The position numbers and the translations under genes were made by a program. Below, in pieces: positions 1 through 8,433 of a DNA stretch of 64,000 nt. The first letter of the stretch is position 1; every line of letters starts with the position of its first letter. The stretch comes from Chitinophagaceae bacterium. GTDB lineage: Bacteria > Bacteroidota > Bacteroidia > Chitinophagales > Chitinophagaceae. Below the pieces are notes generated by a model. It had not been told where the DNA came from, searched no databases, and was given only the letters and a program-made list of their open reading frames with translations. Location of the stretch: positions 1-64,000 of the forward strand of contig JADLCD010000040.1 of the NCBI GenBank assembly GCA_020847395.1. The letters are read 5' to 3'.

Positions 1-5
1 GCGAA

Positions 6-938
6 GTGGAAATGGAAAAGCCTTCTATTGACGATATATTGAATGACGATGATTTTGGTTTGCTGGACACAGAAAAAGATCTATCTATTTTCAGGTACAA
101 GCATGTTCCCAAAGAAGAAGACAGAGCAGAAACAGATTTCGTGGCACAACGAAAGCCATTAAAGGAAAAAGACTTCAAGCCTTATGAAGAGATGTTCCAA
201 AAAGTACATCAGGAAATCAAGGAAGGAAAGCGAAAAATTCTTCCTTTCAAAAATATTGAAAAAAACCTGCATATTGGCAACTTTTATTTGATTGATGGTG
301 TAATGCTTTACCTCGAATCTGCCGACCTTGAACAAGCTCAAAGAGAACTTAATTCCGGTAACAGAATCAGAATAGACGGGAGGACCAGGACGATTTTTGA
401 AAATGGGACATACAGTAATATGCTGTACCGTTCTTTAGGCAAGCAAATTCAAAATAGCGGAAAGCTGATAACCAATACCTATGAATCAATACAGGATGAA
501 TTTTTTGTGAACGAAAGTTTGGTAAAAGAAGAGGATATTCAAACAGGTTGGATTTACGTTTTAAAATCTAAATCAACCGACCCCCAAATATCAGCGATTA
601 AAAACTTATATAAAATTGGCTTTTCCACTACTCCTATTGAAGAACGGATACGAAATGCAAAAAATGAAACAACATATCTTTTCGCAGATGTAGAAAAAAT
701 AGTGGCATATAAATGCTACAATAGAAATGCTGATAAATTGGAGCTATTATTACATAAGTTTTTTGGTAGCGCTTGTCTAAATATTGATATTATGACTCCT
801 GCAGGCGTTCGTATAACCCCAAGAGAATGGTTTGTGGTACGCTTAGACTTAATAGAAGAAGCTATTCAGCTTATCTTAACTGAAAGGATACTCAATTACA
901 GATATGATACGGGGAGTGGTGTTATTGTAGAAAAATAG
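6..938 (+). CDS. GIY-YIG (T5orf172/MUG113-type) nuclease-family protein, possibly 5'-truncated
   Basis: The C-terminal half (about residues 181-300) carries a T5orf172-type GIY-YIG domain. Its two core strands are GWIYVL (181) and LYKIGF (201). The helix has EERI (212), the candidate metal-binding glutamate lies in KLELLLHKFF (244-253), and TPREWF follows at 271. Proteins of this family are predicted DNA endonucleases. The first 170 residues match nothing I recognise and are charged and acidic at the start. The frame is open to the left window edge: a GTG lies at 6 and an ATG at 12, and the true start may be outside the window. It borders remnants of restriction and SOS genes, so a defence or DNA-processing role is plausible but inferred. 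Confidence 0.8.
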   Translation: MEMEKPSIDDILNDDDFGLLDTEKDLSIFRYKHVPKEEDRAETDFVAQRKPLKEKDFKPYEEMFQKVHQEIKEGKRKILPFKNIEKNLHIGNFYLIDGVMLYLESADLEQAQRELNSGNRIRIDGRTRTIFENGTYSNMLYRSLGKQIQNSGKLITNTYESIQDEFFVNESLVKEEDIQTGWIYVLKSKSTDPQISAIKNLYKIGFSTTPIEERIRNAKNETTYLFADVEKIVAYKCYNRNADKLELLLHKFFGSACLNIDIMTPAGVRITPREWFVVRLDLIEEAIQLILTERILNYRYDTGSGVIVEK

Positions 939-1120
939 GTAGCTGTGAATAATATTTGTACACGCCTGAATACTAAGCATATAATACAGCAGGGCTGGCT
1001 TAACGATTATTTAAAATTGAAAGCAGGTCTCGTCAACAGCAATATACTTTACCCGATACACCAAAGAGCCCCAAACAAAAGTATATAACCAGCAATGAAG
1101 GTAAAACAAGAATAGAAATG

Positions 1121-1158
1121 AACTTAGTTACTAACCTGTAACCAAGTATAACTAAGTT
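1121..1158. repeat. Inverted repeat, CTTAGTTA half-sites, 18-nt spacer
   Basis: AACTTAGTTA (1121-1130) and TAACTAAGTT (1149-1158) are exact reverse complements. The spacer is too long for a simple operator, and no U-tract follows on either strand, so this is not an intrinsic terminator. Confidence 0.6.
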
Positions 1159-1214
1159 GAGAAAAATAGAAACTTATGCAATTGCCGGTGCAAAAGTGCC
1201 ATTTAGGAAATAGC

Positions 1215-1242
1215 AGCTTAGTTAGATGAGAATAACTAAGCT
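1215..1242. repeat. Inverted repeat, CTTAGTTA half-sites, 8-nt spacer
   Basis: AGCTTAGTTA (1215-1224) and TAACTAAGCT (1233-1242) are exact reverse complements. They share the CTTAGTTA/TAACTAAG core with the dyad about 90 bases upstream. Two dyads with the same half-site so close together suggest a protein-binding site or recombination site. Confidence 0.6.
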
Positions 1243-1313
1243 TATCGAAGTATTATTATATGCCTGCTCAAAAAATAACAGGCAGGCTCTGCTAAGTAGA
1301 TTTAATAAGCCTG

Positions 1314-1419
1314 TACACAAATGAGTGTATAAGCAATATGTAGGCTAAGAGCTTAAGTTTGAACTGAATTATTGGAAAAGGATCACTTATTAACTTATAC
1401 ACCAACAAGTGCATAAGCA
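1314..1419. repeat. Two direct copies of a small TACAC-N6-GTGYATAAGCA dyad
   Basis: Copy one is at 1314-1335 and copy two at 1398-1419, both in the same orientation. Each begins TACAC, has a six-base spacer, then GTGTA or GTGCA, and ends ATAAGCA. The first copy is a perfect 5+5 dyad. Their function is unknown. Confidence 0.5.
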
Positions 1420-1470
1420 GTGTACAAGTATTAAGTAATATAAAATTGTCATAGATAAAAGCATACTTAA

Positions 1471-1557
1471 ATGCCTATACCAGACTACCAAACCGTTATG
1501 TTGCCGCTTCTGCAGCTACTGTCAAACGGAGCTGAACATTCCATGGATCTTCTCTAA
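1471..1557 (+). pseudogene. Truncated N-terminus of an Mrr-type restriction endonuclease
   Basis: An ATG at 1471 opens 28 codons ending in TAA. The peptide begins MPIPDYQTVMLPLLQLLSNG and continues AEHSM. This matches the start of the Mrr N-terminal winged-helix domain (PF14338), whose members begin with a very similar IPDYQ...MLPLL...L.DG.EH pattern. An intact Mrr protein is about 300 residues, and neither the rest of that domain nor the catalytic domain follows. It is therefore a remnant of a type IV (methylation-dependent) restriction gene. The identification rests on one short recognisable segment. Confidence 0.6.
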
Positions 1558-1595
1558 ACGGTGTCAAAAAAATAAATGGGTCAAATCAGCGTGCT

Positions 1596-1871
1596 ATGAA
1601 ATCAGAAGAAATAGAACAACTTTTTGAACGATTTAAAGTTGTTGCTTCTGAACTGGAAGGCGTAGAATGCTGGAGTGCAAGACAATTGCAAACCCTGCTG
1701 GGATACAGCAAATGGGAAAACTTTGGAAAAGTAATTCAAAAGGCAAAAGATGCCTGTAAAAATGCAGGAGAGCAAATAGAAAACCATTTTCCTGACGTTA
1801 GGAAAATGGTAGAAATTGGTTTAGTTGCTGAAATAAAAAAAAATAAAAGACAGTATCAACCATTCCGTTGA
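1596..1871 (+). pseudogene. dinD: DinD-like (DNA-damage-inducible protein D) N-terminal fragment
   Basis: The 91 codons contain the BRO-N-like start of DinD: ECWSARQLQTLLGYSKWENF (residues 24-43), then the IQKAKDAC segment and HFPDVRKMVEIG (about 63-74). Full DinD is about 270-280 residues. After MVEIG the reading enters an A-rich run (near 1836-1850) and the conserved continuation is lost, which points to a frameshift or truncation. In E. coli DinD is SOS-induced and inhibits RecA. Here it is very likely non-functional. It lies 38 bases after the Mrr fragment. Confidence 0.7.
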
Positions 1872-1999
1872 AGCCAATGAAATGGTTATCCGCTGATGCT
1901 TCAAACGATATCAATGCGTTGTCAGGAAACGTGAGACGGGAAACGAACTTTCATATCTCACATTTCACGTTTTCACACCCAACCCCGGGCATCTCTCTC

Positions 2000-4366
2000 T
2001 CAACTCCCCATCCTCTTTCTCTCTTCCTGCCCACCTATATCAATATTTTTTGCCTGCATCTTCTTACCCGCGCTGAACTGGTAAGTAAAAGATAGTCTTA
2101 CGGTTCTGGTTGGTCGTTTGCGGTAAAAGGCAATGGTATAGTCTTTTTCTTCTGTCCATTCTTTTTCGCGGGATGTATTCAGCATATCGGTAAAGCCTAA
2201 CCGCAGTTTTGCTTTTGCTTGGAGTATTTTTTTTGTAAAACCGATATCCATGCTGAAATTGCCATAGGTATAAAGATTGGTATAGATATACGGTGAGCGG
2301 TAATCAGCCATAAGATCAACATCAACAATATTAGTAAATGTAAGGGTATGCAACGAGCGGGCATAGAAAGACGTTTGCCGGTACGGCTTATTATTAAAGC
2401 TGTATGCCGAGCGATACGCAGATAGATCGGTAACGATCGTCCATATGCTTACCGGTGAAATGGTGCTGCTGTAATCAATGCCGTATGTTGTGGTGATACC
2501 GGTGTTTTCCAGGTAATAATCTATTGAATTGTTGGGCCCCGGGTTGGCAGACACAGCAATAAAATTATTAGTGCGTGTAAGGTATGTTTCCACAGAATGG
2601 TTTTTGATGAACTGGTATGCAAGAGAAAAATGATTGCTGTATTGAGGTTGCAGGTTGGGATTGCCGGTAACGGAAGTGTAGTTACTGAATTCAATGCGTG
2701 CCGGATTAACTTCATTCAAGGCAGGTCTTGTAAGGCGGCGGGAATAGGATGCCGTGATGGCTGTTCCTTTTTCCGCGTTCAGCGATTGCATTAAGAACAG
2801 GGAAGGAAATAACCCAAAATATTTTCTTGCAAATTTTGTGGAAGAAGATATTTCGTTACCATCTGAAAATGTTTCCTCTGCCCTCAGTCCCCCTTTTATG
2901 GTTGTGTGCTGTATGGTTTTTTCTGCCGAAGCATACAACATCAGTATATTTTCCCTGTATGCAAAATGATTGCTTTGCCCGGGATTGGGTGTCCATACCG
3001 TGCCACTAAAATCTTCTGTGAGCACTTCATTATCTCTGTAAATGGATGCATATTTTAACCCTGATCTTAAAAGCATTTTGGCTTTGAATACTTTGGTATA
3101 GTCTGATTGTATACTGTATACTTTTGTGTTTATGGGTACATCCGTTCTCCAAAGCCTTTGTTTTGTGCGGTCGTCATTTATTTTATTGTATTCGCTGTTT
3201 TCGGTTCTAATATTGTTTGAAAGATCTGCGATTATTTTTAATATGCTTCCCGATGTGTCGGGCTTAAATGAATAATTAAGGGTAACGCCGGAAAAATTAA
3301 ACTGCCGGTGTTTTGCCGAGCTGGCGCTGCCATAAGAAAATTGATCGGCATAATAAATTTCATTGCTTTTAAACAACTGGTCAAAATTGGTTGTAGCAAA
3401 AGAAGATTGCAGGCTTACAGACTGAGCGGCGTTCAGGTCGTACACGGCAGCAAAGCGATATTGATACCGCCATATCTTTTCATTACGATCAGTGAAATTA
3501 TCAAAGGAAGACAGATCAGGATAAGCGATGGATGTTTTTTCGGTAATACTGCGCAGATCTCGCGTATAAGCAAAGCTGCCGGAAAGATAAAGCTTGTTGA
3601 GCTGGTGATTGAGTGTTGCGCCGGTAGTAAAGTAAGGCTTATCCGCCTGTTGCCAGTATTCTGTATTGAATGATCCGCTCCATCCGTTCTTTCTTCCCTT
3701 TTTAAGAATAATATGAATAATACCACCCGATCCGCCTGCTTCAAATTCAGATGGCGGATTGGGAATAATTTCTATCCGGCTGATATCATCAGATTTCAAT
3801 GAACGGAGAAAATCGGCAAGTTCTTCATCGCCTAACCGTTGCACAACATCGTTTACCATTATCGTAACAGGTTGTGTGCCTTTCAAGCGAATATTGCCCA
3901 TATTGTCAACCCAAACGCCGGGCGATCGCTGTAATACTTCAGCAGCGGAAAAGCCATTGGCAAACGCACTGCTCTCCACGTTGATAATATTGCGGTCGCT
4001 CTTCCGGGTCAGCAATGGCAGCCTGCCTGTTACTGTTATTGCTTCTAATGTTTTTTTATCTTCTCCCAGCACTATCAGGCGAAGCAGGTTAGTATCAGGA
4101 TATACAAAAGATATTTCTTTTGAGTAATAGCCAACCAGCGACAGTCGTATCGTATATGTTTGCCCGCTGACCGGTTGCACGGTAAAGTGAAATAACCCCT
4201 GCAGGTTGGTAGTGGTTGCGGCAAGTATGCTATCCCCTTTTTGAAATACCATAGTTACAGGCGTTAACGGCTCCTGCTTTGCAGATATCACCCTGCCATT
4301 GATAGTTTGGGCATATATAATATTACTGGTTAAGAGAAGAACAATGCAAACTCTTAGTATTATCAT
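2000..4366 (-). CDS. TonB-dependent outer-membrane receptor with carboxypeptidase-like N-terminal domain
   Basis: A signal peptide (about residues 1-19, ending IIYAQ) leads into a carboxypeptidase-regulatory-like beta-sandwich starting TINGRVIS. Next comes a plug domain (about 110-220), with LQRSPGVWVDNMGNIRLKG and EFEAGGSGGIIHIILKKG as plug hallmarks. A long outer-membrane beta-barrel fills the rest of the 788 residues. Proteins of this kind import large ligands using TonB energy. No SusD partner is adjacent, so it belongs to the stand-alone receptor group and its substrate cannot be read from context. The region upstream of the start (4367-4465) is AT-rich with repeated TTAGTTATT motifs. 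Confidence 0.9.
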   Translation of the reverse strand: MIILRVCIVLLLTSNIIYAQTINGRVISAKQEPLTPVTMVFQKGDSILAATTTNLQGLFHFTVQPVSGQTYTIRLSLVGYYSKEISFVYPDTNLLRLIVLGEDKKTLEAITVTGRLPLLTRKSDRNIINVESSAFANGFSAAEVLQRSPGVWVDNMGNIRLKGTQPVTIMVNDVVQRLGDEELADFLRSLKSDDISRIEIIPNPPSEFEAGGSGGIIHIILKKGRKNGWSGSFNTEYWQQADKPYFTTGATLNHQLNKLYLSGSFAYTRDLRSITEKTSIAYPDLSSFDNFTDRNEKIWRYQYRFAAVYDLNAAQSVSLQSSFATTNFDQLFKSNEIYYADQFSYGSASSAKHRQFNFSGVTLNYSFKPDTSGSILKIIADLSNNIRTENSEYNKINDDRTKQRLWRTDVPINTKVYSIQSDYTKVFKAKMLLRSGLKYASIYRDNEVLTEDFSGTVWTPNPGQSNHFAYRENILMLYASAEKTIQHTTIKGGLRAEETFSDGNEISSSTKFARKYFGLFPSLFLMQSLNAEKGTAITASYSRRLTRPALNEVNPARIEFSNYTSVTGNPNLQPQYSNHFSLAYQFIKNHSVETYLTRTNNFIAVSANPGPNNSIDYYLENTGITTTYGIDYSSTISPVSIWTIVTDLSAYRSAYSFNNKPYRQTSFYARSLHTLTFTNIVDVDLMADYRSPYIYTNLYTYGNFSMDIGFTKKILQAKAKLRLGFTDMLNTSREKEWTEEKDYTIAFYRKRPTRTVRLSFTYQFSAGKKMQAKNIDIGGQEERKRMGS

Positions 4367-4465
4367 CCGGCAAATATAACTAAATAAATAGTTTAATAAC
4401 TAATTATTTAGTTATTCATTTTATTATGGCTTATTTTTTCAGGTTAAGGTTTGAAGGCTTGTTTA

Positions 4466-5446
4466 TCAGCGATTGTTAATGAGGTTTATAATAAGTTGTA
4501 TCATTAATTCTTTATCATCAGGATTGCTTTGCGCTACAAGTAATGCGAGCGCTACTAATCCGTTATCATTTATTTTAAGTTCCCCACTTTGTTTGAACCG
4601 GTGCTTGTTTTTTTCCAGGAACCATATAAATAAAAATGCACCTATTCTTTTATTGCCATCGCTGAAGGGATGGTTTTTGATAACGAAATATAAAAGATGT
4701 GCGGACTGCTCTTCAATACTTTTGTATAAGTATTCGCCGCCAAAGGTTTGAACTATATTGCCAAGTATACCCTGGAAACTCTCATCTTTTTGATTCCCAA
4801 ATAATGCAGTAGCTTCTTTATTATTTACCAATTGTTGTTTAAGCGTTTCTATTGCCTTTATTGCTTCAGGATATTGAATTTCATATGTAATATTCTCATC
4901 CAGTTGCTCATTGGTGAGCCTGTTGCTGTCGAAACGGTTTAAGAGAACGAAACTCCGGGTATAATTGGCGATAATATCCAGCAGCCCCTTAGCCTCCAAT
5001 GTTGATAGGGTTTTATTTTTGCCAGATTGTTGTACTATATTCACTACCTGTTGCAATTGTTCCAGCCGCTTTTGGTTTATAGCATAACCTTGTACCAAAA
5101 GGTCTTTCAGGCGCTGAGTGGCCCATTGGCGAAACTGCGTGCCTCGCTTGGATTTTACCCGATAACCCACGGAGATGATGACATCAAGATTGTAATGTTC
5201 AACCTGGTATATTTTGCCATCATTTGCAGTTGTCGCAAAATTTGCGACAACTGATTCTCTGCTTAACTCTTTCTCTTTAAATACATTATTAATATGTTTC
5301 CCTATGGTTTTTATATCTCGCCCGAAAAGTTCAGAAAGCTGCTGACGGTTAAGCCAAACTGAATCATTCTCAAATTGAACTTCTATTTGAGTGCTTCCCT
5401 CTTCTGTTTTATATATCTCAATCTGGTTCATAATTTTAACGGACAT
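4466..5446 (-). CDS. RhuM-family / Fic domain fusion protein
   Basis: Residues 1-130 are a RhuM-type domain (VWLNRQQLSELFGRDIKTIG, then YNLDVIISVGYRVKSKRGTQ and FRQWAT). Residues about 150-326 are a Fic/DOC domain with the complete motif HPFSDGNKR (259-267), so the catalytic His and the phosphate-binding residues are all present. Intact Fic motifs usually transfer AMP or another phosphate-containing group to a target protein. No antitoxin-like inhibitor gene lies beside it and I did not identify an inhibitory helix, so regulation is unknown. The likely start is the first Met; a second Met at codon 6 is equally possible. The target is unknown. Confidence 0.85.
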   Translation of the reverse strand: MSVKIMNQIEIYKTEEGSTQIEVQFENDSVWLNRQQLSELFGRDIKTIGKHINNVFKEKELSRESVVANFATTANDGKIYQVEHYNLDVIISVGYRVKSKRGTQFRQWATQRLKDLLVQGYAINQKRLEQLQQVVNIVQQSGKNKTLSTLEAKGLLDIIANYTRSFVLLNRFDSNRLTNEQLDENITYEIQYPEAIKAIETLKQQLVNNKEATALFGNQKDESFQGILGNIVQTFGGEYLYKSIEEQSAHLLYFVIKNHPFSDGNKRIGAFLFIWFLEKNKHRFKQSGELKINDNGLVALALLVAQSNPDDKELMIQLIINLINNR

Positions 5447-5473
5447 TGCAGCGGTCGTTAGTTATATATTTTC

Positions 5474-5736
5474 TCACTCATCCCTTAACGCCGCTACAGG
5501 ATTAGCAGATACGGTTCTTACACTTTGGTGCCGGAACTTTCGCGAAATGTAAGCAGCACCCGGTAGATATTTGCTGCATTTGGATTGTAACTTTCATAGC
5601 TGCGTTCGTAATAAACATATTGAAAAATAAAGAAGCAGGCAGCCATACCTATAGCCAGCCCGGAAATATTCAATATGGAAAATACTTTGTTTTTGAGAAG
5701 GCTGCGATAAGCAGATTTTAAAAAAACGATTAGCAT
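5474..5736 (-). pseudogene. FtsX/MacB-like ABC transporter permease reduced by an internal deletion
   Basis: The first 72 codons encode a typical permease N-terminus: a positively charged start, LLKNKVFSILNISGLAIGMA leading into the first membrane helix, then the start of the periplasmic domain. The frame ends in TAA at 5518-5520. In the next frame, overlapping that stop, the DNA reads SVRTVSANPVAALRDE and a stop at 5474-5476. ANPVxALRxE is the canonical C-terminal end of this permease family. The intervening roughly 700 codons, including the three other membrane helices, are missing. The remnant cannot form a transporter. No ATPase partner is adjacent. Confidence 0.8.
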
Positions 5737-5821
5737 ATGGCTGCATTGATTTGCGGAAAATTGGAAATGTTGTGTTAAAGATAGCCTTTCCCGATCAAAG
5801 AAATTATGAGTATTTTATGCT

Positions 5822-6424
5822 ATGGATATGGAAGTAAGAGAACCTGTAGTTGCTTACAGCAGGCAAAAGTTTACCATCGAAGAATACCTGGCGATGGAAG
5901 AAGCTGCTGTTGAAAAGCATGAGTATTACAAAGGGGATATATTTGCCATGTCGGGCTCTAAAGTAGCCCATAACGAGATATCGGGAAATTTTTTTGCTGC
6001 ATTACATAACAGGCTGAGAGGGAAAAAGTGTAAGCCTTACAACAGCAATCAGCGGGTACATATTGAAGCGAACAGTTTATTTACATATCCTGATATATCT
6101 GTGGTTTGTGATGAGGTGCTCACACGAAATAATGATAACTGGAATATTTTAAATCCTGTCGTAATAATTGAAGTGCTTTCTCCTTCAACAAAAAATTATG
6201 ATCGCGGTGAAAAATTTATGCTGTACCGCGATATACCCACGTTGCGGGAATATATTCTGGTTGATTCGAAAAGTATACATATTGAGGTATTTCGCCTGAA
6301 TACCACTCTTCGCTGGGAGCTGGAAGAATATAAATCCTTAGAAGATCTGCTTCATATAAAGGCAATTAACGAAACAATACCTGTTGCGGAAATATATGAT
6401 GAGGTGAGGATGGATAGTGAGTGA
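5822..6424 (+). CDS. Uma2 family (DUF820) predicted PD-(D/E)XK endonuclease
   Basis: The 200-residue length and the layout fit Uma2: an N-terminal segment [11 protein letters not shown], then [15 protein letters not shown] (31-45), and a nuclease core with YPDISVV (89-95) and [13 protein letters not shown] (111-123). These give the Asp and Glu of a PD-(D/E)XK-like site. Family members are widespread in Bacteroidota and cyanobacteria, often in many copies per genome, and their biological role is unproven. It is a single gene with no visible operon partner. An alternative start is the Met at codon 3. Confidence 0.85.
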   Translation: MDMEVREPVVAYSRQKFTIEEYLAMEEAAVEKHEYYKGDIFAMSGSKVAHNEISGNFFAALHNRLRGKKCKPYNSNQRVHIEANSLFTYPDISVVCDEVLTRNNDNWNILNPVVIIEVLSPSTKNYDRGEKFMLYRDIPTLREYILVDSKSIHIEVFRLNTTLRWELEEYKSLEDLLHIKAINETIPVAEIYDEVRMDSE

Positions 6425-6809
6425 GAATTTGCAGCTTAACTCTTTCACGTAAAAAATTATAGAATCTGTTTAAGTAATTCTTTTAATTTTTCCCTACTTT
6501 GTCACTGAAACATTTGAATTAACTTTTGAGGTTAAATAGCCAACCCCAAAAAGCAATTAACTTTTTGAAAGGATCGGTAGGAGATAGTATCAATAAAGGT
6601 TTATTCTGTTATGGTTTACTTTGGTTTGGTTCCTCTAATTTATTCCTTTTTAACCCGATAATTTTAAATGCACCCTACCTACTAATACACCAGCAAAATG
6701 CTGGTAATAATGATGTAATGGAAGTGACAAATAGCTTCCTCCCTCTTAACATATTTACATTAGCTTTGCAGCGTTTTTGAAAATTATATAAAACCTAAAT
6801 AAATCACAC
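6425..6809 (+). other. Intergenic region upstream of the PfkB kinase gene
   Basis: I see no convincing gene here. A TTG-initiated frame of 84 codons (6526-6780) has no family features. The only supported element is the -7-like box near its right end, listed separately. Confidence 0.5.
6761..6768 (+). promoter_or_regulatory. Bacteroidota-type -7 box (TAGCTTTG)
   Basis: TAGCTTTG fits the TAnnTTTG -7 consensus of the Bacteroidota primary sigma factor and lies 41 bases before the kinase start. No clear TTG -33 element is seen at the usual spacing, so the call rests on the -7 box and its position. Confidence 0.4.
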
Positions 6810-7739
6810 ATGTCCGTTATTGTAGTTGGTTCAATGGCTTTCGATGCAATTGAAACTCCCTTTGGCAAAAGCGATAAAATAGTTGGCGGCGCAGCAACTT
6901 ATATTGCCTGGAGCGCTTCAAATTTCACTCAACCGGTTCAGCAGATATCGGTTGTTGGAGGAGATTTTCCACAAGAGGAATTAGATGCGCTGAGTGCAAG
7001 AGGCGTGCAACTGGATGGTGTGCAGATAAAAAAAGATAAAAAATCTTTCTTCTGGAAAGGCCGCTATCATATGGATATGAACACCCGCGATACACTGGAA
7101 ACGCAGTTAAATGTATTGGGTGAATTTGAACCTGTTGTGCCGGATAGTTTCCAGGGAGCGGATATACTAATGCTCGGTAATCTTTCTCCTTTAGTTCAGC
7201 TCAGCGTAATTAACCAGTTAAAAAAACGCCCAAAGCTCATTGTGCTCGATACCATGAATTTCTGGATGGAAATAGCCATGCCCGATCTTGAAAAGGTAAT
7301 TGCAAAAGTTGATGTGCTGCTGGTGAATGATAGTGAAGCAAGACAGCTAAGCGGGCAATACTCACTGGTAAGTGCAGCCAAAGAAATTATGAAAATGGGT
7401 CCAAAGTTTCTTATTATAAAAAAAGGAGAGCACGGGGCGTTACTTTTTCATAATGACCATGTATTTTTTGCTCCTGCGCTTCCGCTTGAAGAAGTATTTG
7501 ACCCAACAGGAGCAGGCGATACTTTTGCAGGTGGTTTTGTTGGCTACCTCGACAGTACAAAAGATTTTTCTTTTGAAGGAATGAAAACCGCTATTATTGT
7601 TGGTTCAGCCATCGCTTCATTTTGTGTTGAAAAATTTGGAACCATTCGTTTAAGAGAACTTACCAAACAGGATATAGATGAAAGGCTGCAGGAATTTATT
7701 GACCTTGTAAGTTTTGATATATCGCTGGTTTCTCGTTAA
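6810..7739 (+). CDS. PfkB-family carbohydrate/nucleoside kinase
   Basis: The protein has the ribokinase fold. GGAATYIAWSASNF near residue 26 is signature 1, and DPTGAGDTFAGGF (231-243) is signature 2. The GAGD anion hole contains the catalytic Asp. At 309 residues the length is normal for the family. It phosphorylates a sugar or sugar-like alcohol with ATP in the cytoplasm; the sequence does not show which one, and adenosine kinase or ribokinase-like substrates are both possible. The next gene (a gamma-carbonic anhydrase) lies 84 bases downstream in the same direction but is not functionally linked in an obvious way. Confidence 0.88.
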   Translation: MSVIVVGSMAFDAIETPFGKSDKIVGGAATYIAWSASNFTQPVQQISVVGGDFPQEELDALSARGVQLDGVQIKKDKKSFFWKGRYHMDMNTRDTLETQLNVLGEFEPVVPDSFQGADILMLGNLSPLVQLSVINQLKKRPKLIVLDTMNFWMEIAMPDLEKVIAKVDVLLVNDSEARQLSGQYSLVSAAKEIMKMGPKFLIIKKGEHGALLFHNDHVFFAPALPLEEVFDPTGAGDTFAGGFVGYLDSTKDFSFEGMKTAIIVGSAIASFCVEKFGTIRLRELTKQDIDERLQEFIDLVSFDISLVSR

Positions 7740-7823
7740 GTGAATAGTGAATAGGCAATGGGAGATGTGAAATGTGTGCCTGAAACCTGAAACTTGTAAC
7801 CAGAAACCTGAAACTTTTATTCC
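7740..7823. repeat. Dispersed CTGAAAC-type intergenic repeat tract
   Basis: This spacer is made of short repeated words, notably two copies of CCTGAAACCTGAAAC-like sequence around CTTGTAACCAGAAAC, plus GTGAATAGTGAATAG. The CTTGTAACCAGAAAC core recurs at about 41131-41145. Related TCACGTTTCAC-like tracts occur in other spacers of this window. Confidence 0.55.
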
Positions 7824-8345
7824 ATGTCTCTAATACTATCCGTAAAAGGCGTACATCCCTCAATAGGTGAAAATTGTTATATAGCACCCAACGCTACTAT
7901 AATTGGCGATGTAGTGATGGGTAATGATTGCAGCATATGGTTTAACGCGGTGTTGAGGGGCGACGTAAACGCAATACGAATCGGCAATAAAGTAAATATA
8001 CAGGATGGCGCTGTTATACATTGCACGTATCAAAAAACGCAGGCGGTTATTGGCGATAATGTCAGCATTGGACATAACGCTATTGTACATGGCTGCAAAG
8101 TGCATGACAATGTATTGATAGGCATGGGCGCAATAGTGATGGATAACGCGGAGATAGGCAGCTTTTCTATTATAGCCGCCGGCGCGGTTGTGCTGGAAGG
8201 AACAAAGGTTGAACCTAATTCCATTTATGCAGGCGTGCCTGCCAAAAAAGTAAAAACCATATCGCAGGATTTAATCAGTGGAGAAATAAGCAGGATTGCC
8301 AACAACTATCTTATGTATAGCAGTTGGTTTAAGGATGGGGAATAG
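7824..8345 (+). CDS. Gamma-carbonic-anhydrase-like hexapeptide protein
   Basis: The 173 residues form a left-handed beta-helix of hexapeptide repeats. The gamma-carbonic-anhydrase layout is visible: WFNAVLRGDVNAIRIG, then VIHCTY, IGHNAIVHGC and VLIGMGAIV. The three metal-binding histidines of the family are in place (VIH, GHN, VHG). Related proteins (YrdA/CaiE-like) bind zinc or iron, but many have no measured hydratase activity. The 84 bases before the start contain a dispersed repeat tract. Confidence 0.88.
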   Translation: MSLILSVKGVHPSIGENCYIAPNATIIGDVVMGNDCSIWFNAVLRGDVNAIRIGNKVNIQDGAVIHCTYQKTQAVIGDNVSIGHNAIVHGCKVHDNVLIGMGAIVMDNAEIGSFSIIAAGAVVLEGTKVEPNSIYAGVPAKKVKTISQDLISGEISRIANNYLMYSSWFKDGE

Positions 8346-8433
8346 GCAATAATAAATGAGCAACGGTCAATAGTGAATGAATAATCTATCAGTTATAAAT
8401 AATAACATCAACTCAATACAATAATAACCACTC

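Larger units (their letters stand above)
939..1470. other. AT-rich gene-free region with clustered inverted repeats
   Basis: No intact gene is visible here in any frame. The stretch holds two strong dyads built on CTTAGTTA (1121-1158 and 1215-1242) and a pair of related TACAC/GTGYA dyads (1314-1335 and 1398-1419). These are listed separately. The stretch sits between a GIY-YIG gene and two broken genes, so it may be decayed mobile or defence-island DNA. Confidence 0.6.

Noticed and set aside
1215..1242. Integron attC site
   Set aside because: The GTTAGAT word and flanking dyad recall an attC core, but the matching RYYYAAC end and the bulged R/L box structure are not present.
1868..2095. 75-codon plus-strand frame after the dinD fragment
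   Set aside because: It runs over a low-complexity repeat tract and into the end of the receptor gene on the other strand; no protein features.
6526..6780. 84-codon frame with TTG start before the PfkB kinase gene
   Set aside because: No start codon of good quality, no domain, odd composition, and it ends inside the promoter region of the kinase gene.
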